DNA of 64,000 bases from Chitinophaga flava (GTDB taxonomy: Bacteria; Bacteroidota; Bacteroidia; Chitinophagales; Chitinophagaceae): NCBI RefSeq assembly GCF_003308995.1, contig NZ_QFFJ01000001.1:558001-622000 (forward strand), in the 5' to 3' direction. Below, piece by piece: positions 34,756-43,884 of the stretch. A program made the translations under genes and the position numbers. Numbering within the stretch: position 1 is the stretch's first letter; each line of letters opens with the position of its first letter. The notes under the pieces were generated by a model, which was given only the letters and a program-made list of their open reading frames with translations, did no database searches and was not told the DNA's origin.

Positions 34756-37700
34756 TTACAGACTGATATTAACACCAAACACAATGGTAGCGGTCAGCGG
34801 ATAAAAATCGGAACTCTGCGAACCAACACCCTGCCCATTATCTATTTTTGCGTTAGAGTTAACAGCGCCGATGGGTGCTGTTTCAGGGTCCCAGCCTTTC
34901 CATTTGGTGAAGGTGCCCAGATTACGGCCGCTGAGGTACATCATCAGGTTACCGATTTTATAACGCTCCAGTAATTTTTTATCGAAGGTATAGCTGAAGG
35001 TAACGTCCTTGATACGGATAAAGGAAGCGTCCTGTGCATACTTGTATCCCCTCGGATTGGTATATATCAGCGAAGGGTTGGTATTGATCTTGTTTTCAGA
35101 AGTCCAGTAAGGAATATCAGCAGGCAGGTTTACTGTGCCACCCTGATCGCGGTTGTCCAGGAGATAATTAGGACGCAGGGAACCGTGTACATCCTGAATA
35201 AAAATATTGAGGCTGAAATTTTTATAGGTAAAAGTATTGGTCAGGCCGGCAATATACTTAGGCAGTTGTGTACCCAGGTAAGAGCGGTCATTGGCGTCTA
35301 TTTTTCCATTGTTATCGAGATCTGCAAATTTCAGATAACCGGCTTTCACACCAGGGTCCAGCTTCATATCTTCCCCTTCCTGCCATACACCCGTCATGGT
35401 GTAGTCATAGATACCCAGCAGCGGTTTTCCGATGAACAGGTTATTACCGATATCATCTTTATTATCTCCATACAAAGACACTACTTTGTTTTTGTTGAAA
35501 GAGATGTTGAAAGAAGTTTGCCAGGTGAAGTCATTACCCTGGATGTTACGGCTGTTCAACAGAATTTCCAATCCTCTGTTGGCAGTTTTACCGATATTAT
35601 CAAATACAGAAGTATAACCAGTGATAGCAGGAATCCTTCTGCTGAGCAACAGGTCGTAGGTATTGGTGCTATAGGTTTCTACGGTGCCGCTCAGACGATT
35701 ATTCCACAAGGCAAAATCAATACCTACGTTAAGACCTTTGGTTGTTTCCCATTTAAGGTTTGCATTACCCAGTTTGTCGGGTACCACACCGATTACAGTC
35801 GTTCCATCATAGATATACTGAACAGTGTTTAAGCGGGTCAGGGTCTGATAAGCGCCTACGGCCTGATTACCGGATTTACCATAGGAGGCTCGGAGTTTCA
35901 GTTGTGAGATCACCGGCACTGCAGCCATAAACTTTTCATTATGTACATTCCAGCCGGCAGCTATGGATGGGAATACACCGTATTTGTTGCTGGCGCCGAA
36001 ACCGGAGAAGCCGTCGCGGCGAATGGTGGCGGTCAGCAGATAACGGCTGTCATAGGTGTAGTTGGCGCGGAACATCTGTGACAGCAGGCTGCTACCTGAA
36101 TATTCCGATTTTGTTTTCTGTACCTGGCCGCTGCTCAGATTGTTGAAATCGAGGTTGTCGTTGATAAATGTGTTGGCATCCAGCTGTGAGGTGAATTTCT
36201 CATCCTTTTGCGCACTATATAAAGCGGTGAAGTCCAGTCCGTGTTTTCCGAAGCTGGTAGCGTAGCTCAACAGATTCTCCACGATCCATTGTCTTTTCTC
36301 CTCGTTGTATACTTTGGCTGTACCCAGCATATCACCGGCTTTACGGCCCCAGTAGTCGGCTTGCCTTACAGGTCTGAAAGCATAGGAACCATTCACACGA
36401 TACTTTAAACCTTTCAGGAATGTGGGCGCTACTTCTGCATAACCGCTGGCAGTCACGTTTTTGCTACGGTTCAGGCCCGGATTGTATACATTGATGAGCG
36501 GGCTTTGATATAATGTCTGCGGCGCAATCGGATATACTTCATAATCTCCTTTGGCATTATAGAGTGAGCCATAAGGACTGAGGGAGTTGGCATCAAACAG
36601 GGTTGCCCTGCCGCCATCGCTGTTGTTGTTCACCAAAAACAGATTGAGGCCGGTCTTCAGCCAGGAGGTAGCATTAGCGTCGATGTTGGCGCGGATACTG
36701 CTACGATTAAACTGATAGCCTTTGATCGTACCATCCTGTTTCAGATAGGTACCAGACACATAATATTTTACATTGTCTGTTCCACCGGAGATACTCAGCT
36801 CATGGCTATGAATAAAGCCCTGCTGACCGATTTCCTTCTGCCAGTTTACTTCCGGCATACCGTTGGCAAAGTTCTGCTGTTCGGTGAGATAAGGCAGGTC
36901 CGGTGCAGTAGGACGTCCTGCCTGAATATTGTACCAGTGGTTTTTGGTACGGTATTGCTCACCGTCCATATTCTTCATTACATTCGATTGAAATTCTGCA
37001 CCTGCATAGCCGTTATAGGCGATTACCGGTTTTCCTGATTTACCTCTTTTGGTAGTGATCATGATAACGCCATTAGCGCCTCTGGCACCATAAATAGCGG
37101 AAGCGGAAACATCTTTCAGTACATCAATAGCGGCGATATCATTAGGGTTGATATCATTATAATCACCACTGAAGGGTACTCCGTCCAGCACGATCAGCGG
37201 TGCATTGCTGGCATTGATGGATTTAATACCACGGAGATAAAAGGCCGGAGAACTACCGGGCTTGCTGGTGTTATTAACGATATTGATACCGGCAGCAGAA
37301 CCCTGGATCGCCTGCAATACGTTGCTCACTGGTTGGTTCTTCAGTCTTTCTGTAGGAACAGAAGAGATAGACCCGGTCACATCACTTCTTTTTTTGGTAC
37401 CATAACCTACTACCACCACTTCGTTCTGTTGTTCCACAGAAGATTTCATCACAATATTAATGCTGGTGCTGTTGGTAACAGTTACCTCCTGGGGTATCAT
37501 CCCCAGGTAAGTAAACTGTAATACCTGCGGGCCTTCCGCCGGGATATGCAGCGAGTAGCTACCATCAGCACCGGTAGAAATACCCAGTGCTGTACCTTTT
37601 ACCCGCACAGACACACCAGGCAGGGGGTTACCGGCTTCGTCGGTAACCTTACCGCTGATATTGAGCTGTGGCGCGGCTTCCATACCAATAGCCGGAGCTA

Positions 37701-38103
37701 CGTTGCGGGATGTTGTTTTAGGAGAAATAAAGATGGATTTGTTTTCAATTACATATTTCAATGGCTGGTCTTTCAGCACCAGCTCAAGGAAATCTGTTAC
37801 CGGCATGTTCTCCGCGTTCAGCGTCACCGGATGTGCTTTGAGCAGCACTTCGCGGCTGGCTACCACTGTGTAGCCTGACTGTTGGCGGATAATACTGAAA
37901 ATCTTCTCTACCGGCACGTTCTTACCCGACCAGGTGATCAGCTGTGCATATCCGGCAGCACTTACATTCAACATAACAGCAGTAAGAAAGAAAAACGTCA
38001 GCTTCATGACTAGCAGCATTTTGGTTGGTAACCAGCTTCTGCTACGCGCCCCGGTTGACTTAGGGACATAGCTCGCCTGGTTACAAAGAGCAGTTTTTTG
38101 CAT
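34756..38103 (-). CDS. SusC/RagA TonB-dependent receptor 1 with STN domain
   Basis: The protein has 1115 residues. After a long N-terminal signal region (membrane stretch about 30-53) comes an STN/FecA-type signalling domain (about 60-127; VEKIFSIIRQQSGYTVV), a carboxypeptidase-regulatory-like domain (about 148-225; ISGKVTDEAGNPLPGVSVRVKG), the plug (VVVGYGTKKRSDVTGSIS) and a 22-strand-type barrel. The STN domain links substrate passage to the FecR anti-sigma factor encoded next upstream. It imports oligosaccharides across the outer membrane with SusD at 33151. The likely glycans carry fucose, galactose and sialic acid. Confidence 0.95.
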   Translation of the reverse strand: MQKTALCNQASYVPKSTGARSRSWLPTKMLLVMKLTFFFLTAVMLNVSAAGYAQLITWSGKNVPVEKIFSIIRQQSGYTVVASREVLLKAHPVTLNAENMPVTDFLELVLKDQPLKYVIENKSIFISPKTTSRNVAPAIGMEAAPQLNISGKVTDEAGNPLPGVSVRVKGTALGISTGADGSYSLHIPAEGPQVLQFTYLGMIPQEVTVTNSTSINIVMKSSVEQQNEVVVVGYGTKKRSDVTGSISSVPTERLKNQPVSNVLQAIQGSAAGINIVNNTSKPGSSPAFYLRGIKSINASNAPLIVLDGVPFSGDYNDINPNDIAAIDVLKDVSASAIYGARGANGVIMITTKRGKSGKPVIAYNGYAGAEFQSNVMKNMDGEQYRTKNHWYNIQAGRPTAPDLPYLTEQQNFANGMPEVNWQKEIGQQGFIHSHELSISGGTDNVKYYVSGTYLKQDGTIKGYQFNRSSIRANIDANATSWLKTGLNLFLVNNNSDGGRATLFDANSLSPYGSLYNAKGDYEVYPIAPQTLYQSPLINVYNPGLNRSKNVTASGYAEVAPTFLKGLKYRVNGSYAFRPVRQADYWGRKAGDMLGTAKVYNEEKRQWIVENLLSYATSFGKHGLDFTALYSAQKDEKFTSQLDANTFINDNLDFNNLSSGQVQKTKSEYSGSSLLSQMFRANYTYDSRYLLTATIRRDGFSGFGASNKYGVFPSIAAGWNVHNEKFMAAVPVISQLKLRASYGKSGNQAVGAYQTLTRLNTVQYIYDGTTVIGVVPDKLGNANLKWETTKGLNVGIDFALWNNRLSGTVETYSTNTYDLLLSRRIPAITGYTSVFDNIGKTANRGLEILLNSRNIQGNDFTWQTSFNISFNKNKVVSLYGDNKDDIGNNLFIGKPLLGIYDYTMTGVWQEGEDMKLDPGVKAGYLKFADLDNNGKIDANDRSYLGTQLPKYIAGLTNTFTYKNFSLNIFIQDVHGSLRPNYLLDNRDQGGTVNLPADIPYWTSENKINTNPSLIYTNPRGYKYAQDASFIRIKDVTFSYTFDKKLLERYKIGNLMMYLSGRNLGTFTKWKGWDPETAPIGAVNSNAKIDNGQGVGSQSSDFYPLTATIVFGVNISL

Positions 38104-38323
38104 AACTTTGTAGCGGTTTGGCTTGTAAAAAATGATAGAGTACCAGAACTCTCAACTGTTTTGCATGGCTGTAACCATCCAGCCGGAAGTGGGTCGAAGC
38201 ACTTTCGGTTTTCTATTACAGGCAGACAATAAATTGATATTTGAATTGGTTGTTCACTGTTTTTTCACAACGTATCGACAGATACGCTTTGTTGGCTGAT
38301 TGTTGTTGATTGTTTATTATTGA

Positions 38324-39490
38324 TTACTGTTTTCCTATGATCAGTTTTCTTCCTTCCAGATTAAATTGTATCCCTGACTCTCTCAAAAATGTAAGGACAC
38401 TGGAAAGATTTACATCACTGCCTATTTCTCCTACGAAAGTGATATCCGGCGGCGTGGTAGCATAGATAACTTCTATATCGTACCAGCGCGCTATCATGGC
38501 TATCACAGCAGTTAGTTTTTTATCCTGAAAACTCAGCACACCATTTTTCCAGGCCATCACCGCAGCGGTATCGATGTTTTTGTTTAACACCACCGTGCCG
38601 GCATTTTTATTAAACAGCAGCTGCTGCCCTGGTTTGAGCGTGCTGCTATGTTCAGGAACATTCACCTGTACGGCACCTTCCAGCAAGGTAGTGCTGATGC
38701 CCGGTTCATCGGTATAGGCGCTGATATCGAAGTGGGTACCTAGTACCTTCACTGAAGTATTGTTACTGAGGCTTACCACAAAAGGTTTCGTTTGGTCTTT
38801 GGCTACTTCAAAATAGGCTTCCCCGGTTAGTTCCACTTTCCTTTCTTTGCCGGTGAAGGCCGTGGGGAAAGAGAGGGAGCTGGCGGCGTTTAGCCATACT
38901 TGTGTACCATCCGGCAGCTGCATTCTGAACTTTCGTCCACGTGGTGTGTGCAAGGTATTATTAACAGGGGTGCCTGTGCCGGAAGACTTGTATTCTACGT
39001 GTCCATTTTTTAATACTACCTGTGTGCCCTGGGTGCTGGTGATGAGGCCATCGCCGTGGTTGTCCAGTACCACCTGCTGGCCGTTGGCCAGTGTGAGGAC
39101 CGCCCCGTTTTTACCAGGCAATACATCTGCCGCCACCGCTACGGGCGCATCTGACAATACGTTGCGCTGCCCATGCTGCCACCAGTAGTAACCGCCAACG
39201 GAAAACAACAACACCGCAGCTGCAGCTGCCCATCGGCGCCAGCCCGCTATGCGGCGCACTTTCGGACCTTCACCGGCTTGCAAAATACCCTGCAGCATCG
39301 GCTCATACTCCACCGGATTATATTGCGGATCTGCTACAGTTCCGGCATGCAGCTCATCCATTAATGCTACCCACGCTTCATCATCGGCATGTTTCTTCAG
39401 CTCTGCATACAGCTCTTCCTCTTCTGCCGCGGTAGCAGAACCCTCGTAATAACGTTGCAACAAAAACCTGTAATATTCTTTTGCTTCCAC
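38324..39490 (-). CDS. FecR-type anti-sigma factor 1
   Basis: The protein has 388 residues: a cytoplasmic N-terminal domain (1-80), one membrane helix (WAAAAAVLLFSVGGYYWW, about 86-104), then a periplasmic FecR domain (HTPRGRKFRMQLPDGTQVWLNAASSLSFP, ERKVELTGEAYFEVAKDQ) and a C-terminal DUF4974/STN-like part. It passes the signal from the SusC STN domain to the ECF sigma factor. The genes run sigma, fecR, susC in the usual order on one strand. Confidence 0.95.
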   Translation of the reverse strand: MEAKEYYRFLLQRYYEGSATAAEEEELYAELKKHADDEAWVALMDELHAGTVADPQYNPVEYEPMLQGILQAGEGPKVRRIAGWRRWAAAAAVLLFSVGGYYWWQHGQRNVLSDAPVAVAADVLPGKNGAVLTLANGQQVVLDNHGDGLITSTQGTQVVLKNGHVEYKSSGTGTPVNNTLHTPRGRKFRMQLPDGTQVWLNAASSLSFPTAFTGKERKVELTGEAYFEVAKDQTKPFVVSLSNNTSVKVLGTHFDISAYTDEPGISTTLLEGAVQVNVPEHSSTLKPGQQLLFNKNAGTVVLNKNIDTAAVMAWKNGVLSFQDKKLTAVIAMIARWYDIEVIYATTPPDITFVGEIGSDVNLSSVLTFLRESGIQFNLEGRKLIIGKQ

Positions 39491-39559
39491 TGTCGCTTCC
39501 CGCTTTTACTCATTCAGACGCATAAAAAAACCAACTGTACTATGCCATCTGAAAAAAAA

Positions 39560-40153
39560 TTAAAAAATTCTTAACAACACTCCTATCAGCAATACCGGCA
39601 AGCCTTCTCCCGTATGCTTTTCCAGGTATTCCCGTATAAACTTCCGGGCGGTGACCAGCTGGTTTTTAACCGTATGCTCTGAAATATCGAGCGCTTCGGC
39701 AATCTCCTTACGGGATTTTCCATCCTGTGTATTCATCACAAATACTTCCCGCCGGGACGGCGGCAGTTGTTCAATGGCATTTTTAATATGGCCCTGCAGT
39801 TCCTTCACCCGGAACTTTTCTGTTACATCCAGGCTATCTTCTATATCATCATGGGTAATCGCTTCCACCCGGTATTTCTCGCGGGCAACTTTTCTGAGTA
39901 TGGAGAGGGAGTAATTGGATGCCATGGTATACATCCATCCGGCGGGGTTTTCAATGGTTTCAAGGGTATGTCGCAACAGCCATACCTTCAGGAAGACTTC
40001 CTGCAACACCTCTGCTGCAGCTTCTTCTGACCGGAGCAATTTCCGTACAGAAACAGACAGCACTGCATTATAACGATGATACAGTATACGAAAAGCTGCT
40101 TCATCCCCACTTGCAATCCGCGAAAAAAGTATCCTGTCCTCGTGTATGTTCAC
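39560..40153 (-). CDS. ECF sigma factor 1
   Basis: The protein has 197 residues with sigma region 2 (DEAAFRILYHRYNAVLSVSV, EEVFLKVWLLR-type LQEVFLKVWLLR) and region 4 (LPPSRREVFVMNTQDGKSRKEIAEALDISEHTVKNQL). It is the typical Bacteroidota ECF factor paired with FecR. It starts the sigma-fecR-susC-susD-GH2-GH29 series and should direct RNA polymerase to the PUL when the glycan is sensed. The hydrophobic tail (LPVLLIGVLLRIF) is common in this group. Confidence 0.95.
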   Translation of the reverse strand: MNIHEDRILFSRIASGDEAAFRILYHRYNAVLSVSVRKLLRSEEAAAEVLQEVFLKVWLLRHTLETIENPAGWMYTMASNYSLSILRKVAREKYRVEAITHDDIEDSLDVTEKFRVKELQGHIKNAIEQLPPSRREVFVMNTQDGKSRKEIAEALDISEHTVKNQLVTARKFIREYLEKHTGEGLPVLLIGVLLRIF

Positions 40154-40246
40154 AGTGCGTTCTAAATTTTCATTCCGGGACTAATATAAAACAAATCAGA
40201 TAATCTGGTCACTTGGATATTTTTTGCATTTGCATATGGGCTACCA

Positions 40247-40278
40247 TAAAAAAAGCCGCCTTTTAGAAAAAAGGCGGC
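40247..40278 (-). terminator. Rho-independent terminator of FAD oxidoreductase gene
   Basis: On the minus strand a GCCGCC-based stem (40255-40278, AAAAGGCGGC paired with GCCGCCTTTT) is followed by eight T. It lies about 35 bases past the stop at 40313 and separates that unit from the sigma factor gene. Confidence 0.95.
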
Positions 40279-40312
40279 ATTGCTCGCATAAAGGTGAAAA
40301 AATGGTAACGAC

Positions 40313-42037
40313 CTATGATTGTGCCGGCCAGGCCGTTTCCACGCCCTGTGCCTGGATATAATCCTGAAAATCCTTCAGCAGTGATGCCTGTTCCCATACC
40401 TGCCCGGGTGTCACATTTTTGCTGCGGGCAAAAGCCACCAGCAGCCCCACGGCCTCTCCTATGCTCCATTCTACCGGATGCAGGCGGAAACAGCCATTGG
40501 TAATATGTGTGGTACCAATGTTTTTGTTGGCAGGCAGCAGGTTCTCCATTCTTTTGGGCAACAAGGCGCCCAAAGGAATCTGGAAAGGCAAAGACCCGAA
40601 GTCTACATAGTTCACACCTGCACAACTGGGGTGCAGGTCGATATGATAATACCCCACTCCTACGCTGTCGTGGAAAGTAGCGGCTTTCACGCCTTGGGTC
40701 TGACCCGTTTTCTGCGTCCGCTGCTCGGCTCCTACATGTTCTTCGAGGATGGTGAATTTAGCCTTGATACGCCGCGCCTCCCGGATATATGGATATTTTG
40801 CCATACCATCGGCGGTGCCCATAATATCCTTACGCAGCCGGATGCCAGGCCAGCCTTTGCCGCCGTCCGGACGCGGAGCCTCTGTCTGCAGCCAGTACAA
40901 CAGGGAGAGATTGAGCTGTTTGGCCCTTCCCACATGATAATGAAATTTCTCCGGGCTGGCGCCGATCAGGTTGCCCAGCATATAATCATTCTGCGGCCAG
41001 TTGACGATGGTCACATCACCGGCATACAGCCCTTCTTCGAAGTTGTTTTTATTGATGATACGGCGGTAGTTCCACAAGTTAAGCGCATCGCCCGTTTTGA
41101 CGCCTTCCGGATGGAAGCCCAACAGCTTGGGTTTCAGCGTACGGGGATCGGAATAGTGCAGGTCCAGCTGCTTGCCCGACCAGGCGGGTGTCAGCGCCGG
41201 CACGTGATTACGCCAGAAATCATATTCAGCCGGTTTGTCGATCACGAAGTTGCCACCCGGTACATAATCAATCGCAAAGCATACCGTGAAAGCCTGATTA
41301 TTTTCAGGGTTGCCCTTTTCCGGTGCATGCAACTCACCGGTATCCCGTCTGGACTCTGTTCCTGTCACGAATTCGGTCCCTGTCATAGGCAACAGATCAC
41401 CCATTTCGGTAGCATCCGAAAAATAACTGCCTTTTAAAATCAACTCCTCACCGGTACGCAGATTCCGCACTACCAGCGACAACACCTTATTCCCCTCTAC
41501 CTGTGCACGTACCACCTTGTGTTCTGTGAGCAACACCAGACTGCCATTACTGATAAAAGGCGCCAACATATCCTGCATCACAGCCAATGCCACTCTGGGC
41601 TCATGACAAAGCTTCGACACGGCACCGTCACCCGGATTGAGTTGGGGCCGTTGCCGGGCATCAGCTGTGAGCGGATAGTAGCGTACATAATATTCACGGA
41701 TACGGTTTCTCAATTCGCGGTAACGTGCCGGCGCACCATGGGTTTCAATCCACGGATGTTCATCCGGTGGCACACCTTGCTGCGTCAGCTGCCCACCTAT
41801 CCAGTCTGTTTCCTCCGTCAGGATCACGGTTTGTTTGTTGTGCAGTGCTGCCAATGCAGCCGCCACTCCCCCAAGCCCGCCACCCGCAATCACCAGGTCG
41901 GCTGTTATTTTCTCCACTCTACGTTTACCCCTTGCCGTTACTGCCCCTTTGTTCTGCTCAGCCAGTCCCAATACAGGTTTGGCAACAACAGCTCCTCCAC
42001 TCAGTGCCAGCATTCCCAAAAAATTCCTTCTCTTCAT
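40313..42037 (-). CDS. Secreted FAD-dependent oxidoreductase
   Basis: The protein has 574 residues. The N-terminus has a twin-Arg motif (KRRNFLGMLALSGGAVV), suggesting Tat export with bound cofactor. The FAD-binding motif is IAGGGLGGVAAALAALHNKQTVILTEE (about residues 50-76), and it has further FAD_oxidored-family features (DWIGGQLTQQGV, GSYFSDATEMGDLLP). The substrate is unknown; such proteins often lie in PULs. It follows a second SusD/SusC pair on the same strand, with a long palindrome between, and ends at a strong terminator. Confidence 0.85.
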   Translation of the reverse strand: MKRRNFLGMLALSGGAVVAKPVLGLAEQNKGAVTARGKRRVEKITADLVIAGGGLGGVAAALAALHNKQTVILTEETDWIGGQLTQQGVPPDEHPWIETHGAPARYRELRNRIREYYVRYYPLTADARQRPQLNPGDGAVSKLCHEPRVALAVMQDMLAPFISNGSLVLLTEHKVVRAQVEGNKVLSLVVRNLRTGEELILKGSYFSDATEMGDLLPMTGTEFVTGTESRRDTGELHAPEKGNPENNQAFTVCFAIDYVPGGNFVIDKPAEYDFWRNHVPALTPAWSGKQLDLHYSDPRTLKPKLLGFHPEGVKTGDALNLWNYRRIINKNNFEEGLYAGDVTIVNWPQNDYMLGNLIGASPEKFHYHVGRAKQLNLSLLYWLQTEAPRPDGGKGWPGIRLRKDIMGTADGMAKYPYIREARRIKAKFTILEEHVGAEQRTQKTGQTQGVKAATFHDSVGVGYYHIDLHPSCAGVNYVDFGSLPFQIPLGALLPKRMENLLPANKNIGTTHITNGCFRLHPVEWSIGEAVGLLVAFARSKNVTPGQVWEQASLLKDFQDYIQAQGVETAWPAQS

Positions 42038-42083
42038 GAACTGTGATTAATATGATTTAAACTGATTTTTATGATCTAATTAA

Positions 42084-42188
42084 AACTGTGATTTTTGTGA
42101 TGAATCATGATGAACATGATGAGCGTCTTAAATGATCAACAAATCATGATCATCATATTCATCATGATTCATCACAAAAATCACAGTT
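42084..42188. repeat. Long palindrome between susD 2 and FAD oxidoreductase
   Basis: AACTGTGATTTTTGTGATGA and more on the left (from 42084) pairs with a right arm ending at 42188; the stem of about 40 bases has a few mismatches and is built from TGAT/ATCA units. The right arm overlaps the last codons of the SusD gene (stop at 42187). It probably weakens or stops transcription between SusD and the oxidoreductase, or stabilises the upstream mRNA. Confidence 0.85.
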
Positions 42189-43881
42189 ACCAGTCTTTAT
42201 TCTGACTCAGCCCCGGATTAATATCCCGCTCTGATTGCGGTACCGGCAACAACATCAGTTTCGGTGTCCAGAAACGTGTTTCTCTGGTGTAACGCAGGTC
42301 CAGCTGGCCGGTGTAATCCGGAATACTGTTCAGGTCATGTACCGGGGAAGCTTTAAAATTAGGGATGGATGGCATGGCTGCAGGGCTTTTGGCGATCCCC
42401 ACTACTTTGCCGGGCATCACCAGGTCTGCAATCTCCCAGCGGCGGATATCAAACCAGCGGAAACCTTCTACTGCCAGCTCCACTGTACGTTCGCGGCGAA
42501 TCAGTTTACGCAGCTCTGTCTGGTCTGTTTCGATAGCGGTAGATACTACCGGCTGACCGGCACGTTGTCTTACTTTGTTGATAGCCGCTATCACAGTACC
42601 ATCCAGCTGACCCAGTTCAATTTTTGCTTCGGCATAAGTCAGCAATACCTCTGCATAACGCATCAGAATAAAACTCACTTTAGCCAGAAACACATTTTCA
42701 TCCGTCATGGTGTATTTGGTCCACAGATAACCGACGCCGCTTTTGGAAGGACCAAAGGCGTTATCATAGTCTGCATTGGTTTTTACCGACCAGGTACCAT
42801 CTCCATTTTTGAACGAAGTAGTGTTCTTGTAGATATCATATACAAAAGTGGTGTTGTTCATCGTCAGCGTATCACCAGGCAGAGACACTGTGTATTTCAG
42901 GCGCAGGTCCCTGTTTTTGGAAGGGTTCTGCGGATCGTATTTGGGTGATTCATCAATTCTCTTACCATCGTTGCACTCAAACATATCCACGAGGCGCTGT
43001 GTAGGAAAACGGCCGGACTGTCCGCCAGCAGCGCGGGATGCATTACCCAGCGGCAGGTAGGTGATGGAGCTTGCCAGCGCATCGGTATACAGCACTTCCA
43101 GCATGATTTCATTACCAGCATTAGGTTTCTGACCACTGCGGGTAAACAGATCCTGGAACTTTGGATTCAGGGAGATGCCTGCGTTGTCTATCACAAGTTT
43201 GGCCGCATCGGCAGCTATCTGATAGTCTTTATTATTTATGGCAGCACGGGCTTTCAGGCCCATAGCTACAGACTTGCTTACTCTGCCTCTCACAGATGGC
43301 AGCCAGTCCAGTGATTTGGCGGCTTCATCCAGTTCAGCATAAATGAATTTTACAATATCCTGTTTGGGCGCCCGTTTCTGGTTGTAAAATTCAGTAGGCT
43401 GCAGTGGTTTGGTGATCAGTGGCGCATCTCCAAACATAAAGGCCAGGTAAAAATAAGACCAGGCGCGCAGTACTCTGGCTTCTGCTTCCATACGGTTGTA
43501 AGTGGCCGCCGGCACACTGGCTTTGGCTTTCACCATACCATCGAGCATGGTATTGGCACGCTGAATGGTAGCATAGGCAAATGTCCACAGTGCTTTGGGG
43601 TGTGCGTTGTAGGTGTCAAAAGTTCCTTCTCCCAGATCGTTGGCACGCAGAATAGCCAGATCGGTCCATGCATCAGAACCAGACTGGTAAGGCACCAGGC
43701 CAAACTCCCATTTGATAGAGGCATACACCGCTGTCAGGGAAACATTGATTTCATTTTCATTATTCAGAAAAGTACCGGTGGCCGGAGCACTCAGCGGCGC
43801 CCTGTCCAGGAACTTATTGCAACCCGACATGCTGGCCAGGAAAAAAGTGCAACCAATTATTTTATAAATAAGTTTTTTCAT
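42187..43881 (-). CDS. SusD/RagB glycan-binding lipoprotein 2
   Basis: The protein has 564 residues with a lipoprotein signal (LASMSGC, Cys21). SusD hallmarks: RMEAEARVLRAWSYFYLAFMFGDAPLI and, near the end, LMRYAEVLLTYAEAKIELGQLDGTVIAAINKVRQRAG and LRKLIRRERTVELAVEGFRWFDIRRW. It pairs with the SusC gene 3 bases upstream. The glycan cannot be read from the sequence. Confidence 0.95.
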   Translation of the reverse strand: MKKLIYKIIGCTFFLASMSGCNKFLDRAPLSAPATGTFLNNENEINVSLTAVYASIKWEFGLVPYQSGSDAWTDLAILRANDLGEGTFDTYNAHPKALWTFAYATIQRANTMLDGMVKAKASVPAATYNRMEAEARVLRAWSYFYLAFMFGDAPLITKPLQPTEFYNQKRAPKQDIVKFIYAELDEAAKSLDWLPSVRGRVSKSVAMGLKARAAINNKDYQIAADAAKLVIDNAGISLNPKFQDLFTRSGQKPNAGNEIMLEVLYTDALASSITYLPLGNASRAAGGQSGRFPTQRLVDMFECNDGKRIDESPKYDPQNPSKNRDLRLKYTVSLPGDTLTMNNTTFVYDIYKNTTSFKNGDGTWSVKTNADYDNAFGPSKSGVGYLWTKYTMTDENVFLAKVSFILMRYAEVLLTYAEAKIELGQLDGTVIAAINKVRQRAGQPVVSTAIETDQTELRKLIRRERTVELAVEGFRWFDIRRWEIADLVMPGKVVGIAKSPAAMPSIPNFKASPVHDLNSIPDYTGQLDLRYTRETRFWTPKLMLLPVPQSERDINPGLSQNKDW

Positions 43882-43884
43882 GGC

